In this document: positions 15,894-25,399 of the stretch, piece by piece
Position numbering within the stretch: the first letter of the stretch is position 1
How the letters are laid out: every line of letters starts with the position of its first letter
NCBI GenBank assembly: GCA_013390605.1
Contig: JACAUB010000001.1
Coordinates: forward strand, 2,626,124-2,690,123
Direction: 5' to 3'
DNA from: Bacteroidota bacterium
Lineage (GTDB): Bacteria; Bacteroidota; Bacteroidia; Bacteroidales; Cfx3-03
Length of the DNA: 64,000 nucleotides
Notes under the pieces: generated by a model
What the model saw: only the letters and a program-made list of their open reading frames with translations
Databases searched by the model: none
What the model was told of the DNA's origin: nothing
Program-made: the position numbers and the translations under genes

Positions 15894-17072
15894 ATGTCAA
15901 TACTGATAAATTTTCTAAAAACCGACCGTCGCTGCAAGCAGAAGTTCATCATAAACCTTGGATGGAAAGGCTTTTTAGGGTTTAAAAAATTTAAAAAGAG
16001 AAAAGAGAGAGGCGAAGTATTTCCAGCTTTTCAGTTTATCTCTGTCACCAACGACTGCAATCTAAAATGTCAGGGATGTTGGGTGACACAAGGCGAACAA
16101 AAAGAGAGCCTCGATGTAGAGAAGATTCATTCTATCATCAATGAAAGTAAGAAACATGGTTCTTATTTCTTTGGTATACTGGGCGGTGAACCATTAATTT
16201 ATAAGCCCCTGCTCGAAATTTTCAAAAAGCATCCCGATTGTTATTTTCAGCTCTTCACCAATGGCACCTTGTTTACCGACCAGTTTGCGGAGGAGCTGCG
16301 TAAATGTGCAAATGTAACGCCATTATTTAGTTTTGAAGGAGATGAAACGGTTGCAGATGTCCGCAGAGGAGGCAATCATGTATTTAAAAGAGCTTCACAA
16401 TCGATAGAAGCAGCTGTAAATCATAAATTAATAACCGGGGTAGCCATTAGTGTTTGTAAATCAAATATCGAAATGGCACTATCCGAAGCATTTATTCAAT
16501 CGCTTCACGACAAGGGTGTTATTTATTTATGGTATTACATTTATCGTCCATCAGGCGAAAATCCATGTTATGATTTAGCATTAAGTGCTGATGAGATAAT
16601 CAGGCTCAGAAAATTCATGGTTGAAGGAAGAACAAAATATCCGTTGGTAATCATCGATTCATACTGGCGGGCTGACGGAGAACCATTTTGTCCGGCAGCT
16701 GAAGGGTTGAGCCACCACATAAATCCATCCGGAAATATTGAACCGTGTCCTGTTGTTCAATTTGCATGTGATTCTATTGACACTGATAATCTGACCAATG
16801 TTTATGAAAACTCGGTGTTTATAAAAGATTTCAAGTCAGAGATATTACAAAAGACAAAAGGATGTGTATTAATGGAAGACCCCGCCTGGCTACAGCAATT
16901 TGCCGAAAAGCATGAGGCCCTTAATACATCGAACAGAAAAGGAATGCCTGAACAGTTAAGAAATTCGCCAACTGTTTGCAGTCATGGCTCGTGTCCGAAG
17001 ATTCCTGAAAAGCAATGGATCTATCGGATGGCCAAGAAGATGGCATTCTTTGGATTAGGCGCATACGGTTAA
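15894..17072 (+). CDS. Radical SAM enzyme with Cys-rich C-terminal region
   Basis: A 392-residue radical SAM protein. The cluster motif is CNLKCQGC (Cys55, 59, 62), with GGEP at 97-100 for SAM binding. The C-terminal half has a SPASM-like region (INPSGNIEPCP) plus further Cys in GCVLMEDP and VCSHGSCP, suggesting one or two auxiliary Fe-S clusters. Overall layout resembles radical SAM enzymes near terpenoid genes such as HpnH, though it lacks the features by which I would name it that. It probably modifies a product made by the prenyl synthase and cyclase-like genes that follow at once (20 bases). The substrate is unknown. Confidence 0.8.
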   Translation: MSILINFLKTDRRCKQKFIINLGWKGFLGFKKFKKRKERGEVFPAFQFISVTNDCNLKCQGCWVTQGEQKESLDVEKIHSIINESKKHGSYFFGILGGEPLIYKPLLEIFKKHPDCYFQLFTNGTLFTDQFAEELRKCANVTPLFSFEGDETVADVRRGGNHVFKRASQSIEAAVNHKLITGVAISVCKSNIEMALSEAFIQSLHDKGVIYLWYYIYRPSGENPCYDLALSADEIIRLRKFMVEGRTKYPLVIIDSYWRADGEPFCPAAEGLSHHINPSGNIEPCPVVQFACDSIDTDNLTNVYENSVFIKDFKSEILQKTKGCVLMEDPAWLQQFAEKHEALNTSNRKGMPEQLRNSPTVCSHGSCPKIPEKQWIYRMAKKMAFFGLGAYG

Positions 17073-17092
17073 TTAACTTTGAAAAAGACCCC

Positions 17093-18676
17093 ATGAACAG
17101 AGCTGAAATCACATTGACTGTTCCTTACGATAAAGCCTTCAGAATGAATATTCGGGAAAAGGTTAATGAATTCTTTCAGGAGAAAGAGATCATGCCACCC
17201 GTATCTTATGAAGAGCTGGCAGAATACGCTTCCGAATTGATCATCCTTCACCAATGGCATGAACAATATCGTGCTTTTGTTATGGTATGCAGTGGAAATG
17301 CAATCTGGCGCAGCGTTGTTGGTTCGGTACCTTTTAACAGAAGAATCTTTTTATTGCCTCAATGTTTAAAACACAGCAGCAACTGCAAGGCTATTGAAGA
17401 TGAACTGGGACTACTGTGTCGCGAATGTGGTAATTGTTCTATTTCAGGTCTTTTAAGAGAAGCAGAAAATCTTGGGTATGTTGCGTTGGTTACTGAAGGT
17501 ACCACCATCACTACCCGACTCATTGAGAGTGGAAAGGTGGATGCCGTTATTGGCGTAGGCTGTATGGATGTTTTGCAGAAAATGTTTAAATCGGTAAGTA
17601 AATATTCTATCCCAAGTATCGGTATTCCACTTATTACATGCGGATGCAAGGATACCATTTCTGATGCGGAATGGATTAAAGAAGAGCTCTACTTTCAAAT
17701 CGAAGACTCGGCTACCCGTCTACTCAATCTTAATCACTTGAGAAATAAAACCAGTGCCATATTTGGCGAAGAACAGCTAAACAGAATGCTGGGACAGGCT
17801 AAAACCCAATCTGAAAAGATTGCACAAGCATCGCTGTTATCAGGAGGGCAACGTCTGCGTCCCTTATTAACGGTTTTGGCATACGAAGCCTTCAGTAATC
17901 AGCCTGAAGCACTTGTAATGAACCGGCTGGCATTATCTGTAGAATGCTTTCACAAAGCGTCATTGATCCATGATGATATTGAAGACAATGACGAAACCAG
18001 ATACGGAAAAGAGACGATCCATGCTCAATATGGAATACCGGTTGCTATTAACACGGGGGATTTTCTAATTGGTGAAGGTTATCGACTGATAACTGAAACG
18101 GACCTTCCTCCCGGCATTATTATCAACTGCCTTAAAATCATTTCTACCGGACATAGCACTCTGGCTATCGGACAAGGTACCGAATTATTAAATGGCATTC
18201 AGCTCTATATCCCAAATTTGGAGGAGATCATTAGCATTTTCAAGAACAAAACGGCTGCTGCATTTAAAGTATCTCTTCTATTGGGAGCTGCTGCTGCCGG
18301 TGCTGATGAAGCATCACTGAAAAAGCTGGAATGTTTCAGTAACAATATTGGAATCGCATATCAGATTAAGGACGACTTGCAGGATTATAAAGACCATCAG
18401 GGTAATATCAATCTTAAGAACCCATCTATTCTATTATCACTACTACTAGAAATGATAACCGAAGCAGAATTAGTGTCGCTAAAAAATGCATTTACGCTTA
18501 ATCATCAAGAAACAATTACCACCCTGTTTTCAAATTATCTTGTACATCAGGAGACAGAAGATCTTTTGAAGATTTATATTGAAAAAGCAAAAAAATCGTT
18601 AGATGATTTTCAAAATATAGGACTAAAACTGGCACTACATGAGATTCTGGGGAAGATATTTAAAGACTATCTTTAA
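17093..18676 (+). CDS. DUF116 domain fused to trans-isoprenyl diphosphate synthase
   Basis: A 527-residue fusion; I chose ATG 17093, just after the previous stop. Residues about 1-200 are DUF116, with Cys91, Cys98, Cys109, Cys112 and Cys115 plus Cys157, Cys183 and Cys185, probably an Fe-S or zinc site. Residues about 225-527 are a polyprenyl synthase: GGQRLRP at 251-257, first Asp-rich motif DDIED at 294-298, KTAAAFK, second Asp-rich motif DDLQD at 427-431. The enzyme joins isopentenyl units into all-trans prenyl diphosphates in the cytoplasm. The fusion to a Cys-rich DUF116 domain is unusual and suggests redox or metal control. The product length cannot be read from sequence. Confidence 0.85.
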   Translation: MNRAEITLTVPYDKAFRMNIREKVNEFFQEKEIMPPVSYEELAEYASELIILHQWHEQYRAFVMVCSGNAIWRSVVGSVPFNRRIFLLPQCLKHSSNCKAIEDELGLLCRECGNCSISGLLREAENLGYVALVTEGTTITTRLIESGKVDAVIGVGCMDVLQKMFKSVSKYSIPSIGIPLITCGCKDTISDAEWIKEELYFQIEDSATRLLNLNHLRNKTSAIFGEEQLNRMLGQAKTQSEKIAQASLLSGGQRLRPLLTVLAYEAFSNQPEALVMNRLALSVECFHKASLIHDDIEDNDETRYGKETIHAQYGIPVAINTGDFLIGEGYRLITETDLPPGIIINCLKIISTGHSTLAIGQGTELLNGIQLYIPNLEEIISIFKNKTAAAFKVSLLLGAAAAGADEASLKKLECFSNNIGIAYQIKDDLQDYKDHQGNINLKNPSILLSLLLEMITEAELVSLKNAFTLNHQETITTLFSNYLVHQETEDLLKIYIEKAKKSLDDFQNIGLKLALHEILGKIFKDYL

Positions 18677-18692
18677 TCGTTTTGCATCAAAA

Positions 18693-19517
18693 ATGGTTCC
18701 TGTTGATCAATCACGATCAATAGAAGCTGTTTTAAAAAATGGTTTGCTGTTAGTCGATACCGAAACCAGAAATGAGATTTGTGCATTTATTTTAGCACAT
18801 CAAACGAATAAAGGTGGATTTGTGGATAGAGCAGGTAATCCTGATTTGTACTACACGTTGTTTGGAACCTATCTGGCTGAAGCACTTTCGTTAACCGATG
18901 TTTTAAATAAAATCAAAGACTATCTGATTGATGTTGAAGAAAACAAAAAACTGACAGGCATTTATCTGAATTGTGCAGTTATCATTCACACTAAACTTTT
19001 CGGAAGCGAAACGTTGCCTGCTGACATTCATAAAAACGCATTAAACGAGATGAAGCAAAACAAGAAAACGCAACATGCTTATTCCAGTTTTATTCATCTG
19101 CTTACATTATATCACCTCAAGGACTATCTGGCAACCCATTCGCTCATAAAAAAGATCAGAACCAAAGAATCAGATACGTTACCTCCATGTACGGTAACTG
19201 CAGCAGAGCTGATTCTTTGTTCATTAACCCACAAACCTGTAGAACAGATCACCAAACAACTGCTATCATTTAACAGACCTAATGGTGGGTTCGTTGCGTT
19301 GGATAAAACCAAGATTGAAGATCTCTTATCAACAGGTGTTGCTTTGTATGCATTAAATTATGTGAAGGCAGATCTTCGATTAATTAAGCCTGAATGTCTT
19401 TCATTTATTGATTCGTTATATCTGGATGGTGGCTTCCGTGCCATGGAACTCGATATTGAAACAGATATTGAGTACACGTTTTATGGTTTATTAGCATTAG
19501 GCTCATTAACAAACTAA
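18693..19517 (+). CDS. Small prenyltransferase/squalene-cyclase-repeat protein
   Basis: About 274 residues from ATG 18693; an earlier in-frame ATG at 18639 would overlap the synthase gene by 38 bases. It has repeated alpha-helical hairpins with QW-like turns (NKGGFVDRAGNPDLYYT, PNGGFVALDKT, DGGFRAMELDI) typical of alpha/alpha-barrels shared by protein prenyltransferase beta subunits and triterpene cyclases. There is no DxDD motif and no clear zinc set, so catalysis is uncertain. It lies between the prenyl synthase and the large cyclase-like gene (2 bases). It may be a partner subunit or substrate-binding barrel. Confidence 0.7.
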   Translation: MVPVDQSRSIEAVLKNGLLLVDTETRNEICAFILAHQTNKGGFVDRAGNPDLYYTLFGTYLAEALSLTDVLNKIKDYLIDVEENKKLTGIYLNCAVIIHTKLFGSETLPADIHKNALNEMKQNKKTQHAYSSFIHLLTLYHLKDYLATHSLIKKIRTKESDTLPPCTVTAAELILCSLTHKPVEQITKQLLSFNRPNGGFVALDKTKIEDLLSTGVALYALNYVKADLRLIKPECLSFIDSLYLDGGFRAMELDIETDIEYTFYGLLALGSLTN

Positions 19518-19519
19518 TA

Positions 19520-21313
19520 ATGAATAAAATTGACCTTAAGCATCAGTTTAACACGGTCGCTACTCAATTAGCTTCGGAGATAAACGACAAGGGTTACTGG
19601 ACAGGGCATTTATCATCAAGTGCGTTATCTACTGCCGTTGCTATTGTTGCCTTTAAGATTAAAGATTCTAAAGGTTTTGACTCACGCATTAAGGCAGGAT
19701 TAAATTGGTTGATCGAATCTGTAAATAGCGATGGCGGGTTTGGCGATACACCACATAGCGATAGCAATGTCAGTTCATCACTGTTATGCTATGCAGCCAT
19801 CTATTTTTGCCAGGATAAAACACTGTCAGGAGCAACAACACTCGAGGGGTTGGAACGTTATCTACATCACGAAAACATTACACTTGATGCTGAGGATGTA
19901 GCAAATTCAGTACTGGCATATTATGGTAAAGATTTTACCTTTTCTGTTCCCATCCTTTCCATGCTTGCATTGTGTGGAGTGGTCGACCAAAAAGTTTATC
20001 GTCATATTCCACAACTGCCTTTCGAACTGTCCCTATTGCCCGCATCACTATTTCGTTTCTTTAACCTCCAGGTAGTAAGCTATGCTATACCTGCACTGGT
20101 GGCAGTAGGTATTTTCATTCATAAAAAAAAGAACAAGAATATTCCACTGATATCATCGCTGAAACGATGGTGTATCAAGCCTGCACTAAAGAAACTATTA
20201 ACCATGGTCCCTGAAAGCGGTGGTTTTCTGGAAGCCATACCGTTAACCGGATTTGTAAGTATGTGCCTAATGGAAAGTGGTTATGCAAATCATCAGGTAG
20301 TCATACAGGGAATTAGCTTTCTGGAACAACAACAACGCCCGGATGGAAGCTGGCCTATTGACACTGACTTGTCTACCTGGGTTACTACACTGAGCATTAA
20401 AGCTTTGGGGGATCAATATAAAACGGTACTTTCAGAGAATGCCATTCAACGATTACGCCTCCATCTGCTGGGCTTACAATATGAAACGATCCATCCTTTT
20501 AACGGAGCCAAACCAGGTGGTTGGGGCTGGACAAGCTTTTCGGGTTCTGTTCCTGATGCTGATGATACCCCGGGAGCCATTCTCTCATTATCTGCCTTAT
20601 ATACTGGAACAGTCTTAGAAAAGACTGCCATAACAGAAGGTTGTAATTGGCTGGTAAACTTGCAAAATAGCGATGGTGGAATTCCCACTTTCTGCAAAGG
20701 TTGGGGCAAGTTGCCCTTCGATAGTAGTTGTGCCGATTTAACCGGACACACCCTATTGGCTTTAATTTCATCGGTTAATAAGCTTGGTGATGCGATATCC
20801 ATCAAACAGCGAAACCAATATATCCATAGTATCCTTCATGCCGTTCGATATCTAGAGAAGAATCAAGACAAAAGCGGATACTGGCATCCATTATGGTTTG
20901 GAAATCAACATACCCAAAACAAGAAGAATCCAGTTTATGGAACCGCCAAAGTGGCTACTTATATCAATGATTGTCTTTCACTTAATGATATTGATCCAAC
21001 CTTACGCATGCGATTGGAAAAGATGAACGAGAAAGCATATCGTTATCTTATTTCGCAACAAAATGATGAAGGCAGTTGGGGTGGCGAAAAGGGTGTTATT
21101 GGCACCATCGAAGAAACCGCACTGGCTATATGCGCTTTGTCCTATCATCATAAAGAAAAATGCAAAAAGGGGTTGGGGTGGTTGTTTGATCAATATTCAG
21201 GAGGACTAATACAATCCAGTCCGATCGGACTTTATTTTGCAACGCTCTGGTATGATGAAAAGTTATATCCGATCATCTATTACACCGAAGCATTAAGAAG
21301 AATGCTGGATTGA
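19520..21313 (+). CDS. Class II triterpene (squalene-hopene) cyclase-like protein
   Basis: A 597-residue protein with two alpha/alpha-barrel halves. The protonating Asp motif of class II cyclases is present as DADDT (346-350) in VPDADDTPGAIL. QW motifs are seen at QQRPDGSWP (271-279), LQNSDGGIP, GYWHPLWFGNQ and QQNDEGSWGG. True squalene-hopene cyclases are about 630-720 residues, so this is a shorter, divergent relative. It would cyclise a polyprene by proton attack at the membrane. Between residues 165 and 230 a basic, partly hydrophobic stretch could be the membrane-facing insert. The real substrate is open; the neighbouring prenyl synthase suggests a linear polyprenyl compound, not necessarily squalene. 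Confidence 0.8.
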   Translation: MNKIDLKHQFNTVATQLASEINDKGYWTGHLSSSALSTAVAIVAFKIKDSKGFDSRIKAGLNWLIESVNSDGGFGDTPHSDSNVSSSLLCYAAIYFCQDKTLSGATTLEGLERYLHHENITLDAEDVANSVLAYYGKDFTFSVPILSMLALCGVVDQKVYRHIPQLPFELSLLPASLFRFFNLQVVSYAIPALVAVGIFIHKKKNKNIPLISSLKRWCIKPALKKLLTMVPESGGFLEAIPLTGFVSMCLMESGYANHQVVIQGISFLEQQQRPDGSWPIDTDLSTWVTTLSIKALGDQYKTVLSENAIQRLRLHLLGLQYETIHPFNGAKPGGWGWTSFSGSVPDADDTPGAILSLSALYTGTVLEKTAITEGCNWLVNLQNSDGGIPTFCKGWGKLPFDSSCADLTGHTLLALISSVNKLGDAISIKQRNQYIHSILHAVRYLEKNQDKSGYWHPLWFGNQHTQNKKNPVYGTAKVATYINDCLSLNDIDPTLRMRLEKMNEKAYRYLISQQNDEGSWGGEKGVIGTIEETALAICALSYHHKEKCKKGLGWLFDQYSGGLIQSSPIGLYFATLWYDEKLYPIIYYTEALRRMLD

Positions 21314-21429
21314 TTGAATAAAAGAAACAATAACTTTCCAATAAAAAAAGCGAATGATAAGGGTAGTTTATAATAAGAACGTGCTCTTTTCCGTTTATTT
21401 TTTACAATAAAAGATCTAATAAAAGCACT

Positions 21430-22653
21430 ATGAAATTACACGTTGTCGGTGGGTTTTTAGGAAGTGGTAAAACAACTGCCATTACCGGAATATCTACAAT
21501 TTTAATGAATAAAGGGAAAAAGGTTGGTGTTGTCACAAATGACCAGGGGACATACCTTGTTGACACACGGTTTGTTGAATCAAATAAAATACCGACAGAA
21601 GAGGTTACAAATGGTTGTTTTTGTTGTAATTTCGATAGCCTCAGTTCAAAAATTGAACAGTTGAAAGAGGCTGCTCAACCCGATTATATTTTTGCAGAAA
21701 GTGTTGGCTCTTGTACAGACATCGTTGCAACGGTTATTAAGCCCATGCTCATCTTTAAAAAGGAGCTTTTCAGCAACATCACCTTTTCGGTATTTGCAGA
21801 TAGTCGATTATTGTTAAGTTTTCTGCGGGGCGATAAATTACCCTTCAGTGATGATATCTTTTACATCTACGCCAAACAATTAGAGGAAGCAGATTTACTT
21901 GTCGTCAATAAAACAGACCTGCTCAATAAAGAGGAACTGGAAGAGATTAAAGAGCTGATCGGTTTAAAATTAACGACCTCAAAAATTCTATATCAGGTAT
22001 CCATTAACGAAAACAGCCTAAACAACTGGCTTGAAACAATCGACACCATTAAACGTCAGAAAAGAGAATCGCTTGCAATAGATTATGACATTTACGGAAA
22101 GGGCGAAGCCGATCTGGCATGGCTTGATGAAGAGATTACCATTGAATCAGAAAATAGAAATGCAACGGCGTTTGCTTATCAGTTGATTGAAGAGATTCTA
22201 TCTCTAATCAGACATCATCATTTTACAATTGGTCATCTAAAATTCATGCTGATAGATCAGGAGTGGAATCAAAAGATAAGTTTCACAACGATTTCAAGCG
22301 AAAACGTAATAAACAAGCAACTTCACCATTCATCGAAACAGATAAAGATAATGGTAAATGCCAGAATCGAAACCACCCCTGATCAGGCAAAAGAGATCAT
22401 TAAAAATGCTATTCTGGCTATTTCGACGCCTGAAATAACCATCACAGAAAGCAATGCTATTGCTTTTCAACCCGGCTACCCTAATCCGACCCACAGAATA
22501 ATCCGTTCCATGCCTTGTTGTGATGATTGTCAATGTATTAAGAGATTGAATAGATTAAATAATGAAGGAATCGACCATAATATTGATGATCAGGAAACAG
22601 CTTTTACAGAATGCCTCTGCGAATGTTCAGAAGATGAAGATTGCTGTTGTTAA
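21430..22653 (+). CDS. COG0523 (CobW-like) GTPase with Cys-rich C-terminal tail
   Basis: A 407-residue G3E GTPase. The P-loop GFLGSGKT is at 8-15, the family metal motif GCFCC at 62-66, and NKTD supplies guanine specificity. COG0523 proteins are GTP-dependent metal chaperones or insertases (Co, Zn, Ni and others). Here the C-terminus carries two extra thiol clusters, CCDDCQC and CLCECSEDEDCCC at the very end, likely a metal-binding tail. Its place between the cyclase-like gene and the propeller genes suggests that it loads a metal or cofactor into a member of this cluster. It has a gap of 117 bases before it and 172 after. Confidence 0.85.
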   Translation: MKLHVVGGFLGSGKTTAITGISTILMNKGKKVGVVTNDQGTYLVDTRFVESNKIPTEEVTNGCFCCNFDSLSSKIEQLKEAAQPDYIFAESVGSCTDIVATVIKPMLIFKKELFSNITFSVFADSRLLLSFLRGDKLPFSDDIFYIYAKQLEEADLLVVNKTDLLNKEELEEIKELIGLKLTTSKILYQVSINENSLNNWLETIDTIKRQKRESLAIDYDIYGKGEADLAWLDEEITIESENRNATAFAYQLIEEILSLIRHHHFTIGHLKFMLIDQEWNQKISFTTISSENVINKQLHHSSKQIKIMVNARIETTPDQAKEIIKNAILAISTPEITITESNAIAFQPGYPNPTHRIIRSMPCCDDCQCIKRLNRLNNEGIDHNIDDQETAFTECLCECSEDEDCCC

Positions 22654-22769
22654 TCAATCGTTTAAAATTATATTTTATAATTGAAAAAGAACACTTATCA
22701 AAAAGCATTCTAAATAACAAAAGCGCTGGATTGTTTCATTTTCAGCTACTTGAATAATAAAAATTTAAG

Positions 22770-22777
22770 TATCTTTA
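22770..22777 (+). promoter_or_regulatory. Candidate promoter of the propeller/redox half of the cluster
   Basis: TATCTTTA is close to TAnnTTTG, with TTG at 22750-22752 as a possible -33 element. It lies 49 bases before the first propeller gene, in the largest gap downstream of the GTPase. Confidence 0.4.
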
Positions 22778-22825
22778 TGCTCGGATTGTCACAGATAAAC
22801 CTCAACCCAAAACAACGATAAACCC

Positions 22826-24040
22826 ATGAAAATCAAAGTATCATTATGTCTGGCGGTGCTACTGTTTACTGCTGCAAGTGTTTTTAGTCAAACCCCAACC
22901 AAATGGAGAGGCCCTGAAGAAAACGGAATTTATCCTGATAAAGGCTTACTAAAGGTATGGCCAGCTACCGGCCCTGAAGTTACATGGACTTTTAATGAAT
23001 TAGGACAAGGACATTCATCCCCTGTTATTGTTGGTAACAACATTTTTGTTACAGGTATGATTGGTGATATGGGAACACTATTCAAACTATCCTTAAAAGG
23101 TGATGTAATCTGGAAAGTTTCTTATGGAAAAGAGTTTACAGAAAGCTATCCCGGACCACGCAGTTGCCCTGTTATTGTAGGTGATCAATTATATATCTTA
23201 ACAAGTGTAGGCCAATTACTTTGTCTGAAGACAAGTGATGGAGCAAAGATCTGGAGTAAAGATTTGTTTAAAGATTTTGATGGGAGTCAGATTACATGGG
23301 GACTCAATGAAACCGTAGTAATTGATGGCAATACACTCTATTGCACACCAGGAGGAAAGACAAATAATGTAATCGCCCTTAACCGTATGAATGGTGAACT
23401 GCTATGGACTTCACCGGGAATGGGAAATAAGTCGGCTTATTGCACACCACTATTGGCAAAACTCGCTAAAAGAAAAATCCTTGTTACCATGACTGCATCA
23501 AACATTCTGGGAATAGATGCAGCAACAGGAAAACTACTTTGGAATTATGAACAAACCAACCAATGGTCAGTACATGCGAATACACCATTGTATGCAGATG
23601 GTGGTCTATTCTGCTTTAGCGGATATGGAAAAGGCGGTGTTAAACTTAAACTAAATGATGATGGAACTACTATTTCCAAAGAGTGGTTTAGTACAACATT
23701 AGACAGTAGAATAGGTGGTGCTGTAGTGGTAAATGGATACATTTATAGTTCAGGCGATGTCAATCGCGCATGGCAATGTGTTGATTGGAAAACGGGTGAG
23801 CAAAAATACGCTTCAACTGAATTAACCAAAGGAAATGTAATCTATGCTGATGGAATGCTTTATTGTTATTCAGAAAAAGGTGATCTTGCATTAGTGGCTG
23901 CCGACCCAACCGGGTTTAAGATTATCTCAAAAACAAAAGTAACTGCAGGTTCTGATCAGCATTGGGCACATCCGGTCATCAGCAATGGAATACTTTACCT
24001 CCGTCACGGAAAGTCTTTAATCGCTTACAAAATAAAATAA
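22826..24040 (+). CDS. Secreted PQQ/BamB-like beta-propeller protein 1
   Basis: A 404-residue protein with a signal peptide (about 1-21), so periplasmic or surface. The mature start (KWRGPEENGIYPDKG) is the recurring opening of bacterial BamB-like eight-bladed propellers. Blades show repeats such as LKTSDGAKIWSKD, NRMNGELLWTS and DAATGKLLWNYE. No catalytic Asp/Glu set of PQQ alcohol dehydrogenases can be assigned, and no PQQ biosynthesis gene is in the window, so it may bind a protein, a different cofactor or act as a scaffold. It is close kin to the next gene. Confidence 0.75.
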   Translation: MKIKVSLCLAVLLFTAASVFSQTPTKWRGPEENGIYPDKGLLKVWPATGPEVTWTFNELGQGHSSPVIVGNNIFVTGMIGDMGTLFKLSLKGDVIWKVSYGKEFTESYPGPRSCPVIVGDQLYILTSVGQLLCLKTSDGAKIWSKDLFKDFDGSQITWGLNETVVIDGNTLYCTPGGKTNNVIALNRMNGELLWTSPGMGNKSAYCTPLLAKLAKRKILVTMTASNILGIDAATGKLLWNYEQTNQWSVHANTPLYADGGLFCFSGYGKGGVKLKLNDDGTTISKEWFSTTLDSRIGGAVVVNGYIYSSGDVNRAWQCVDWKTGEQKYASTELTKGNVIYADGMLYCYSEKGDLALVAADPTGFKIISKTKVTAGSDQHWAHPVISNGILYLRHGKSLIAYKIK

Positions 24041-24062
24041 AACGTAACCCTTCGTTTTATTT
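24035..24062 (+). terminator. Hairpin after propeller gene 1
   Basis: A 10-bp perfect stem, AAATAAAACG (24035-24044) with CGTTTTATTT (24053-24062), overlaps the stop codon. A second stem follows (24071-24081 with 24091-24101, 10 of 11 pairs). T runs are short, so this is attenuation or RNA protection as likely as full termination. Confidence 0.5.
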
Positions 24063-24133
24063 CTAAAAACAGACCTCATTGAGATTAAACCAATGGGGTC
24101 TATTTCAATCCAAACTAACAAACTTGCACCGCA

Positions 24134-25348
24134 ATGAAAAAAACAACCCTTCTTTTTCTGATTCTACTTCCTTTATTTGCTGCTTCGCAGATCGCTCAGT
24201 TTAGAGGTCCCGCCCGAAACGGTATCTATCCTGATAAAAATCTTTTAGATAAATGGCCTGAAACAGGGCCTCAATTAGTTTTCACAGCCGAGGGTATTGG
24301 TAGTGGATGGTCATCTGCCTCGGCTAATGATCAGTACATTTACATTACCGGCATGAAAGACACTCTCGATTATCTATCATGTATCGATTATACCGGCAAA
24401 ATCGTATGGCAGGTTCCTTATGGTCGTTCATGGACCAAGTCGTTTCCCGATACAAGATGTACGCCAACTGTCGAAGGTAATCATGTATGGGTTATCAGTG
24501 GCACCGGCACTTTAGCATGTTTTAATGCAACCGATGGCAAAAAGATTTGGTCGGTCGATGTAGATAAACAATTTGAATGTGATTGGTTTATGTGGGGTGT
24601 TGCAGAATCTCCGCTTATTGTTGATGATAAGGTAATCTGTTCTCCTTATGGCAAGAAGACTGCATTAGTAGCTTTCGATAAGAATACCGGGAAACTGATC
24701 TGGCAGACCAGGAGTGTGGGTGGCCAAAGAGCTTATGTTTCTCCAGCGCTCTATGAATACAAGAATTTCAAATATATTCTGTCACAAAGCACCGAAAAAG
24801 TCATTGCTGTGAACCCTGAAAATGGAGATATCGCATGGGAATATACGAGCAAGGGTGAAAAAATCGCAACCAATACCCCTATTTTTAAAGACAATGAAAT
24901 CTTTATCACCAGAGGATATAACTCTCCTTCTGTGATGTTACAAATGGCAGCCGATGGTAAATCTGTTTCCGAAAAATGGATTGACACCACACTCGATTGT
25001 CATCATCATGGTGTAGTATTGATTGACGGAACTATTTATGGATCGAACTGGATCACCAATGGAAAAGGAAATTGGTGTAGTCTGAACTGGAATACCGGAA
25101 AAATTGGTTACGAAACAAACTGGTTTAATAAGGGTGCCATCATTTCAGCAGATAACAAATTAATTTGTTACGAAGAGAAATCCGGTCATGTGGCATTAGT
25201 AAAACCTGATCCTACAAAGTTTGATGTAATCAGTTCTTTTAAAATTGATAAGGGGACCGGAATGTATTGGTCACATCCTTACATCTATAAGGGAAAACTA
25301 TTTGTTCGTCATGGCAACTTCTTAATGTGCTATAACATCAGCAAATAA
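24134..25348 (+). CDS. Secreted PQQ/BamB-like beta-propeller protein 2
   Basis: 404 residues, the same length as protein 1. It has a signal peptide (about 1-18) and the same opening, FRGPARNGIYPDKN. Blade repeats include NATDGKKIWSVD, DKNTGKLIWQTR and NPENGDIAWEYTS. It is evidently a diverged tandem duplicate of the preceding gene. Distinct features are the DCHHHG motif near residue 295, which could bind a metal, and several Cys. Function is unknown; location is periplasmic or outer surface by signal peptide. Confidence 0.75.
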   Translation: MKKTTLLFLILLPLFAASQIAQFRGPARNGIYPDKNLLDKWPETGPQLVFTAEGIGSGWSSASANDQYIYITGMKDTLDYLSCIDYTGKIVWQVPYGRSWTKSFPDTRCTPTVEGNHVWVISGTGTLACFNATDGKKIWSVDVDKQFECDWFMWGVAESPLIVDDKVICSPYGKKTALVAFDKNTGKLIWQTRSVGGQRAYVSPALYEYKNFKYILSQSTEKVIAVNPENGDIAWEYTSKGEKIATNTPIFKDNEIFITRGYNSPSVMLQMAADGKSVSEKWIDTTLDCHHHGVVLIDGTIYGSNWITNGKGNWCSLNWNTGKIGYETNWFNKGAIISADNKLICYEEKSGHVALVKPDPTKFDVISSFKIDKGTGMYWSHPYIYKGKLFVRHGNFLMCYNISK

Positions 25349-25399
25349 TCAAGGATCGAAAGATCTTTATGATACTGAATCATTATTTTTCGCCTAACC

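Noticed and set aside
15894..17072. Naming the radical SAM gene HpnH
   Set aside because: The context fits a terpenoid pathway, but the C-terminal Cys-rich region looks SPASM-like and I cannot confirm the HpnH-specific domain.
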